Source: SIG440 sp045645485 (lineage in GTDB: Bacteria > Bacillota > Clostridia > Monoglobales > Monoglobaceae). Taken from it: a stretch of 18,191 nucleotides of DNA. Made by a program: the position numbers and the translations under genes. The notes below the pieces were generated by a model. It was not told the DNA's origin, searched no databases, and worked only from the letters and a program-made list of their open reading frames with translations. Below are positions 13,476 through 18,191 of the stretch, piece by piece (position 1 is the stretch's first letter; every line of letters begins with the position of its first letter). The DNA is taken from positions 1 to 18,191 of the forward strand of contig JAZRIX010000039.1 of assembly GCA_045645485.1 (NCBI GenBank). The letters are read 5' to 3'.

Positions 13476-14681
13476 TTAAATAAGAAATTTGTCGTGAATA
13501 GCCTGAACAGCCTTTTCAGCATTTGTTACATTCACAAGAACAGAAATCTTTGTTTCTGATGTCGAAATCATATGGATATTTATATCAGCTTCATAAAGTG
13601 CTTCAAACATCTTTGCAGCAACACCGGGGTTGTTTGTCATACCTGCACCAACGATTGAAACCTTGCTGATGTCTTCACGGTGCGAAACAGCTTCATAGCA
13701 AAGAGCATCCTTTTCAGCTTCAAGAAGCGCAATTGCTTCGTTCAGATGATTCTTTGTAACTGTGAAAGAAATATCCTTCTTGCCTTCTCTGCCGATTGAC
13801 TGGAGAATTACGTCAACATTGATATTTTTCTTTGCAAGCAGTGAGAATACCTTGAACGCAATGCCGGGTCTGTCTTCAAGACCGATAATTGCAATACGTG
13901 CCACGTCGTTGTCGCGTGCCACACCTCTGATTAACATTTTTTCCACGGAAACCGCCTCCTTAACAATTGTTCCATCTACTTTTTCAAAACTGGATTTAAC
14001 TTCAAGCTTAACGCCGTACTTCTTTGCCATTTCAACCGAACGGTTGTGGAGCACGTTTGCACCAAGGCTTGCAAGGTCAAGCATTTCGTCATATGTGATT
14101 TCGTCAAGCTTCTTTGCTGACTTCACGATACGGGGGTCAGCGGTGTAAACACCGTCAACATCTGTATAAATCTCGCACTTGTCGGCATGAACAGCAGCAG
14201 CAATTGCAACGGCTGAGGTATCACTTCCGCCTCTACCGAGAGTTGTTATGTTGTCGTACTTATCAAGACCCTGGAAGCCTGCAACAATAACAATCTTCTT
14301 CTGGTCAAGCTCTGCCATAATTCTCTCGGTGTCTACCTTGTGAATACGAGCATTGCCTGCCTGAGAATTTGTCAGGAAGCCTGCCTGCCAGCCTGTGAGA
14401 GAAACAACAGGGCATCCGATTTTTTCTATTGCCATAGCCAGAAGAGCAATGGAAATCTGTTCACCGGACGCAAGAAGCATATCCATCTCACGCTTTGAAG
14501 GGTTTGAGTTGATTTCATGAGCCTTTTCAATAAGGTCATCAGTAGTGTCACCCTGTGCCGAAACAACAACCACAACGGAATTTCCCTGACGGTAGGTATC
14601 AACAACACGGTTAGCTACGTTGTTCACTTTTGCAGCGTCCGCAACGGAACTGCCGCCGAATTTCTGAACAATAATTGCCAT
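13476..14681 (-). CDS. lysC: Aspartate kinase (aspartokinase, LysC type)
   Basis: A 401-residue monofunctional aspartokinase, catalysing the first step of the aspartate family: Asp + ATP to aspartyl-phosphate. KFGGSS (7-12) opens the kinase domain and the LGRGGSDTSA segment follows further in. Two ACT domains form the C-terminal regulatory part (about 262-335 and 340-400), the site of lysine or threonine feedback in this family. CGGAGG lies 7 bases before the start. It is the last gene of hom-thrB-lysC, 20 bases after thrB. A perfect AAGGAGG inside the gene (13955-13961) precedes an in-frame GTG (V246), so a separate 156-residue ACT subunit is likely made. This matches the alpha/beta arrangement known for Bacillus subtilis aspartokinase II. 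Confidence 0.96.
   Translation of the reverse strand: MAIIVQKFGGSSVADAAKVNNVANRVVDTYRQGNSVVVVVSAQGDTTDDLIEKAHEINSNPSKREMDMLLASGEQISIALLAMAIEKIGCPVVSLTGWQAGFLTNSQAGNARIHKVDTERIMAELDQKKIVIVAGFQGLDKYDNITTLGRGGSDTSAVAIAAAVHADKCEIYTDVDGVYTADPRIVKSAKKLDEITYDEMLDLASLGANVLHNRSVEMAKKYGVKLEVKSSFEKVDGTIVKEAVSVEKMLIRGVARDNDVARIAIIGLEDRPGIAFKVFSLLAKKNINVDVILQSIGREGKKDISFTVTKNHLNEAIALLEAEKDALCYEAVSHREDISKVSIVGAGMTNNPGVAAKMFEALYEADINIHMISTSETKISVLVNVTNAEKAVQAIHDKFLI
13944..13961 (-). promoter_or_regulatory. Internal ribosome binding site and GTG start within lysC
   Basis: On the minus strand AAGGAGG (13955-13961) is followed after 8 bases by an in-frame GTG (13944-13946, residue 246). A further ATG (residue 249) lies three codons on. 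Translation from here would give the C-terminal 156 residues, both ACT domains without the kinase, as the beta subunit of Bacillus-type aspartokinases. Confidence 0.7.
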
Positions 14682-14701
14682 AAAAAAACCTCCGATAAAT
14701 A

Positions 14702-15595
14702 TTAAATTTCGGTGACTCCGAGATTGTCAGGTCTGAGAATCTCAAGCCGCCAATTTTTCATTTTTTGAGCAAGTATACGACTGACCCCTGAAAGAAAATC
14801 TTTGTTTTCTGCAGAGATAATCGCAACCAGCGTAGGTCCGGCACCGCTGAGATAAACTCCCAAAGCACGGTGACGGTAACATATATTGAAAATCTCATCC
14901 ATTGACGGAATAAGAGCTTTTCTGTAATACTGATGAATTCTGTCACCCACAGCCGCACGGATGTTTGAATAATCACCCGATATAAGGCTTGCCGCAAGCA
15001 AGGCACTGTGCCCCGCATTGAAAGCCGCATCACGGTGAGATACGGTTCGGGGAAGAATTTCCCTTGCCTTTCTTGTTGCCAGAGGAAAGTCTGGGATAAT
15101 CGCCGCAAATCGCAGGTCATCACCAAGTGCATGACGCACATAGTTGTGTCTTTCCCTCTGAAGAACACTGACCGTAAATCCCCCAAACATAGCAGGAGTA
15201 ACATTGTCAGCGTGACCTTCAAGCTGAATTGCCATTGAAAGCAGCTCTTCCTTTGTCAAAGGATATCCCGCAACGGCATTGGCGGCATAAAGACCGCCCA
15301 CAATAACAGCACTGCTGCTGCCCAATCCCCGGGTTACGGGAATATTGTTTTCAAGAATTAGCCTGAGACCCCTGGGGGAATAACCCACCTTGCGAAACAG
15401 TTTTTCCATACAGCAATAGGTCAGGTTCTTCTTGTTTTTGGGAAGAAATGCCGATGTCTCGTCAAGAATCTCAATTTCGAGACCTGAATCAATTTCCTCC
15501 ACGGTAATATAGTTATAAAGTTCAAGTGCAACCCCAAGGCTGTCAAAGCCGGGGCCCATATTGGCACTGGTTGCAGGAACTCTTATTTTTGTCAT
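14702..15595 (-). CDS. thrB: Homoserine kinase
   Basis: A 297-residue GHMP-family kinase that phosphorylates homoserine for threonine synthesis. The N-terminal PATSANMGPGFDSLG block (7-21) and the ATP-binding loop PVTRGLGSSSAV (86-97) are diagnostic, as is a late LSGAGPTLVA motif. The length is standard. Its start codon overlaps the hom stop codon in an ATGA arrangement with only a weak ribosome binding site, so translation depends on coupling to hom. lysC starts 20 bases downstream. Confidence 0.95.
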   Translation of the reverse strand: MTKIRVPATSANMGPGFDSLGVALELYNYITVEEIDSGLEIEILDETSAFLPKNKKNLTYCCMEKLFRKVGYSPRGLRLILENNIPVTRGLGSSSAVIVGGLYAANAVAGYPLTKEELLSMAIQLEGHADNVTPAMFGGFTVSVLQRERHNYVRHALGDDLRFAAIIPDFPLATRKAREILPRTVSHRDAAFNAGHSALLAASLISGDYSNIRAAVGDRIHQYYRKALIPSMDEIFNICYRHRALGVYLSGAGPTLVAIISAENKDFLSGVSRILAQKMKNWRLEILRPDNLGVTEI

Positions 15596-16809
15596 TCGCC
15601 AATCACCCTAAGCTTGCCAAGCGCTGTACAGCCTTTTGCCTCTACATTTCTGATGAAGTCTGTGAGACCGTCATTTGTCATAGGAGTGGTGAGAACAGCA
15701 AATTCATTCTTCTTTTCTTCTTCATCAAAGGTAACAATAGTGCAGCCCTCAACGCCCGAAACAGCCTTGCCCTCAAAGCGGACATAATAAGGATACTTCT
15801 GAAGCTTTCCTTCTGACTGGTTTTCAGGAGAGTATTCATTCCATTTTATGATAATGTTTACGCCTTTGTGCTTGATAGCGTCAACAACGTCTGCTACAAC
15901 AGCATTTGCCGTAGGGAGCTTTCCTGCTCCTCTGCCGTAGAACATTACGTCACCCAGATCGTGGCCCTTTACGATAATACCGTTGAATACATCGTTAATG
16001 CCTGCAAGGGGATTTGTTCTGGGAACAAAAGCGGGGAATACTGCGGCATAAATACCGCCGTCCTCAGCTTTTGTTGCATGTCCGATAAGCTTTATTGAAT
16101 AACCCAGCTTGTCAGCATATGCCACGTCCTCGGCTGTAATTTTTGTTATACCCTCTGTGGGGATTCTGTCAGTCTTGACTTCATTTCCGAATGCAAGCGC
16201 CGAAAGAATGGCAATCTTGCGGCAGGTGTCGTGACCTTCAACGTCTGCTGTGGGGTCTGCCTCGGCATAACCCTTCTGCTGTGCTGCACGGAGTGCATTG
16301 TCAAAGGTTTCGCCCTTCTGGAACATCTGTGTGAGAATATAGTTTGTTGTACCGTTGAGAATACCGAATACATCTGTTGCCTCGCCTGCTGTAAGACAGG
16401 AGAACATAGGTCTTATAATAGGAATACCGCCGCCTACAGATGCCTCAAAGAGATAGTTGAGATTACGTTCTCTTGCAATCTGCATAAGCTCGGTTCCGTG
16501 TGCCGCAACAAGCTCCTTGTTTGAAGTAATTACGCTTTTTCCTGCAAGAAGAAGCTGTTTTGAAAATTCATAGGCAGGCTTTGTTCCGCCCATAGTCTCA
16601 ACAACAATTCCCACCTCAGGGTCATTCAGAATATCGTTAAAATCCTTTGTAAAGCATTTGAATTCACTGTCAGGAAAATCACGAAGATCCAGAATGTGTG
16701 CAATCTCAATGGGTTCGCCGCATTTCTTGATAAGCATTTCCTGATTTTTGGTGATAACCTCGCCCACACCTGAGCCGACTACACCAAAACCCATAATTGC
16801 AATTTTCAT
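15592..16809 (-). CDS. hom: Homoserine dehydrogenase
   Basis: A 405-residue NAD(P)-dependent dehydrogenase that reduces aspartate semialdehyde to homoserine. The Rossmann nucleotide-binding GFGVVGSG lies at residues 7-14. Catalytic-region motifs include TSNKELVA (K98), NGTTNYIL (152-159) and the GRGAGKLPTANAVVADV segment. After about residue 340 the C-terminal part begins like an ACT domain (YYVRF). It lacks the usual PGVLA-type turn and first helix, so the feedback domain looks shortened or diverged. AAAGGAA about 10 bases upstream supports the start. First gene of hom-thrB-lysC; its promoter overlaps the terminator of the asparaginase gene. Confidence 0.95.
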   Translation of the reverse strand: MKIAIMGFGVVGSGVGEVITKNQEMLIKKCGEPIEIAHILDLRDFPDSEFKCFTKDFNDILNDPEVGIVVETMGGTKPAYEFSKQLLLAGKSVITSNKELVAAHGTELMQIARERNLNYLFEASVGGGIPIIRPMFSCLTAGEATDVFGILNGTTNYILTQMFQKGETFDNALRAAQQKGYAEADPTADVEGHDTCRKIAILSALAFGNEVKTDRIPTEGITKITAEDVAYADKLGYSIKLIGHATKAEDGGIYAAVFPAFVPRTNPLAGINDVFNGIIVKGHDLGDVMFYGRGAGKLPTANAVVADVVDAIKHKGVNIIIKWNEYSPENQSEGKLQKYPYYVRFEGKAVSGVEGCTIVTFDEEEKKNEFAVLTTPMTNDGLTDFIRNVEAKGCTALGKLRVIGE

Positions 16810-16868
16810 ATATCATCATTTCCTTTCTGAAACGCATTTCCTAATTATATTAAAATACAGATATTAAC

Positions 16869-16897
16869 ATAATACAACAAAAACTCCCTGACGTCAA
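16869..16897 (-). promoter_or_regulatory. Promoter of hom-thrB-lysC
   Basis: On the minus strand TTGACG (16892-16897) and TATTAT (16869-16874) are 17 bases apart. The -35 sits in the loop of the asparaginase terminator. Transcription would start near 16862, leaving a leader of about 52 bases. That is too short for a lysine riboswitch or T-box. Confidence 0.7.
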
Positions 16898-16906
16898 GGA
16901 GTTTTT
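16879..16906 (-). terminator. Terminator of the asparaginase gene
   Basis: AAAAACTCC (16879-16887) and GGAGTTTTT (16898-16906) form a perfect 9-bp stem with a 10-base loop holding the palindrome TGACGTCA. Reading leftward, the T-tract is the end of the arm itself. It overlaps the hom promoter. Confidence 0.8.
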
Positions 16907-16957
16907 GCCATTTTTTATTATAACTCTGCGATTATTTGGAAATATTTTTCCCAATCG

Positions 16958-18037
16958 TTACATAATAAATTCACCGTTGATTTCCTTGCTGAGAAAAGCA
17001 TCAAGCTCCTCCCCCTCAAGACCCATACAGCAACCCAGAAGAAGCTTTGCATAAGCCATCTCGGAGGTTGTTCCGTACAGAGTCTTTATCCCGCTTTTCA
17101 GGGCAATACACGTGGTTTCGTACTCATAAGCCACTTCGTTGCAGGGTTCAAGATAAACAGGAACAGCTCTTTCACCTTCATCACAGCGTTTTTTCAGCCA
17201 GAGAACCGAATGGGAGCTGTCACTGTTATCTTCTTTCTCATAAGGATTTACGCAGGCTGTAGAGGAATGATATGTTCCGTGGAGAACAGCCTTGACGCTT
17301 TCAAGAGAAAAGAAGCTGTAATCAATCCCCACATAAGGTACGATTCTGAGCACGCAAGGGGTAATTCTTTCAAAGCTATGAAGCAGCATTCTATCCTTTC
17401 CGGAGCTTCTTCCTTCAAACATTGCAGTTTCACCCTCAAGGGGTGTCATATCACAGCTGTAAAAATTGTCCGAATGATTGGCACACTGAAGAAGATGTGC
17501 CCCATAGTGAATATACATTGTCTCTATCTTTTTACCGTCACACACTTCGCAATTTCGGTAGGTTGCATAAACATTGGGTTTTATGCCGTTGACAATAAGC
17601 TCTGTTGCCGCTCTGAAATTAGCGTTTCCGTTTGCCCCCTCATAGTCGGGAGGAAGCTGGCTTGAAACAAAGATTACGGGAATTTTTGTTCCCGCCATAA
17701 GTATTGAAAAAAGGGATGCGGTATATGCAAGAGTATCCGTTCCGTGAAGGATAATTACTCCGTCATATTGTGAGTAATCATAAGCTTTCATATGTTCTGC
17801 AAGGGTGTTCCAGTGTTCAGCCGTCATATTCTCGCTGAGAATGTCAAGGGGCATAACAGGAACAAAGTCAACCACTTCTTCACCTCTGTACGGCGAGCTT
17901 CCGTTTCTGAAATTATCCACAACAACCGTCAGTGCCCTTTCCACATCTGCTTCACGCTTGCCGCAATCACCCACAAAGGAGCAGATTGTTCCCCCCGTAA
18001 GCACAAGAAGAATTTTTGCTTTCTCAGCTTTACTCAT
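16958..18037 (-). CDS. ansA: L-asparaginase, type I (cytoplasmic)
   Basis: A 359-residue asparaginase converting L-asparagine to aspartate and ammonia. The two catalytic threonine motifs are clear: VLTGGTI (T14, T17) near the N-terminus and LHGTDTLAYTAS (H98, T100, D101). No signal peptide is present, so it is a cytoplasmic type I enzyme. The frame is open 44 codons further upstream, but the ATG at 18035-18037 directly precedes the first strand of the fold and has AAAGGA about 12 bases before it. The upstream extension would cover the promoter at 18081-18109 and is not credible. The product aspartate is the substrate of the neighbouring lysC, which suggests a metabolic reason for the clustering; the genes are not in one operon. 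Confidence 0.9.
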   Translation of the reverse strand: MSKAEKAKILLVLTGGTICSFVGDCGKREADVERALTVVVDNFRNGSSPYRGEEVVDFVPVMPLDILSENMTAEHWNTLAEHMKAYDYSQYDGVIILHGTDTLAYTASLFSILMAGTKIPVIFVSSQLPPDYEGANGNANFRAATELIVNGIKPNVYATYRNCEVCDGKKIETMYIHYGAHLLQCANHSDNFYSCDMTPLEGETAMFEGRSSGKDRMLLHSFERITPCVLRIVPYVGIDYSFFSLESVKAVLHGTYHSSTACVNPYEKEDNSDSSHSVLWLKKRCDEGERAVPVYLEPCNEVAYEYETTCIALKSGIKTLYGTTSEMAYAKLLLGCCMGLEGEELDAFLSKEINGEFIM

Positions 18038-18080
18038 TTCGCTCTCATTCCTTTCTGCTTTTTTATGTTCTGTTAAGATA

Positions 18081-18109
18081 ATTCTAACATTACCCATAAC
18101 CTGTGTCAA
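18081..18109 (-). promoter_or_regulatory. Promoter of the asparaginase gene
   Basis: On the minus strand a consensus TTGACA (18104-18109) and TAGAAT (18081-18086) are 17 bases apart, giving a leader of about 37 bases to the ATG at 18037. Confidence 0.78.
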
Positions 18110-18173
18110 TAGTCCATGGGACAAAAGCATATTTTTCCGAACTTTTGACCGCAAAACTGCAAAAACCACAAAA

Positions 18174-18191
18174 CCGCGGCTTTCGCCGCGG
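18174..18191 (-). terminator. GC-rich terminator of a gene beyond the window
   Basis: CCGCGGC (18174-18180) and GCCGCGG (18185-18191) pair around a TTTC loop. Reading leftward the hairpin is followed by TTTTGTGGTTTTT, so it would end transcription from a leftward gene outside the right edge, before the asparaginase promoter. Confidence 0.75.

Noticed and set aside
16844..16849. TATAAT close to hom as the main promoter
   Set aside because: The matching -35 position holds TTATGT or ATTATG, much weaker than the TTGACG-17-TATTAT pair just upstream.
16810..16868. Lysine riboswitch or threonine T-box before hom
   Set aside because: The inferred leader is only about 52 bases and contains no T-box sequence or multi-helix structure.
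17210..17665. 151-codon rightward frame opposite the asparaginase gene
   Set aside because: It is antisense to the asparaginase coding sequence with no ribosome binding site or recognisable motif.
18038..18169. 44-codon N-terminal extension of the asparaginase
   Set aside because: It would cover a good TTGACA-17-TAGAAT promoter and shows no signal peptide or conserved motif.

Overview
The window looks like a chromosomal segment of a low-to-moderate GC Firmicute, most likely a gut-type member of the Clostridia. This is inferred from the strong AAGGAGG-type ribosome binding sites, near-consensus sigma-A promoters with 17-bp spacers, an ECF-type vitamin transporter subunit, a DacF-type carboxypeptidase, a DUF4358 domain and a Bacillus/Clostridium-style monofunctional aspartokinase. 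No rRNA, tRNA, CRISPR array or transposase gene was found.

Layout. (1) Positions 1-4740 read as an accessory region. It starts with an AT-rich, translationally coupled pair: an AAA15-type ATPase and a small protein with TOPRIM/RloB-like motifs, a plausible but unproven anti-phage module. A leftward metallophosphoesterase plus conserved unknown protein follow, then a leftward toxin-antitoxin pair (AbrB/MazE-like antitoxin with RelE/ParE-like toxin). The toxin-antitoxin promoter is close to consensus and flanked by an inverted repeat. About 1 kb of non-coding DNA comes next. It is packed with short perfect hairpins, a longer palindrome, and a run of 10-bp direct repeats in exact helical phase. 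(2) Positions 4740-8450 hold a two-gene cell-surface O-acylation operon: an MBOAT acyltransferase and a three-domain exported protein (DHHW + SGNH hydrolase + DUF4358). (3) Positions 8485-9635, leftward, hold an ECF S component and a uridine-kinase-like P-loop kinase. (4) Positions 9841-12378, leftward, hold tsaE-tsaB-dacF, coupling tRNA t6A modification genes to a cell-wall carboxypeptidase. (5) Divergent from tsaE is a rightward dCMP-deaminase-type gene, followed by a predicted 39-residue membrane or secreted peptide and a small repeat element. (6) Positions 13476-16809, leftward, hold hom-thrB-lysC, the aspartate-to-threonine/lysine branch. lysC carries a strong internal ribosome binding site that would give a separate regulatory subunit. 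(7) Positions 16958-18037, leftward, hold a cytoplasmic-type asparaginase with its own promoter; its terminator overlaps the hom promoter.

How the genes fit together. Asparaginase supplies aspartate, which aspartokinase, homoserine dehydrogenase and homoserine kinase convert towards threonine and lysine. The MBOAT operon and dacF both act on the cell envelope. The left 4.7 kb appears to be an acquired patch of defence/toxin-type genes and repeats. The most interesting points are the ATPase/TOPRIM-like pair, the hairpin array at 3937-4091, the 10-bp phased repeats at 4500-4569, the DHHW-SGNH-DUF4358 fusion and the internal start in lysC.
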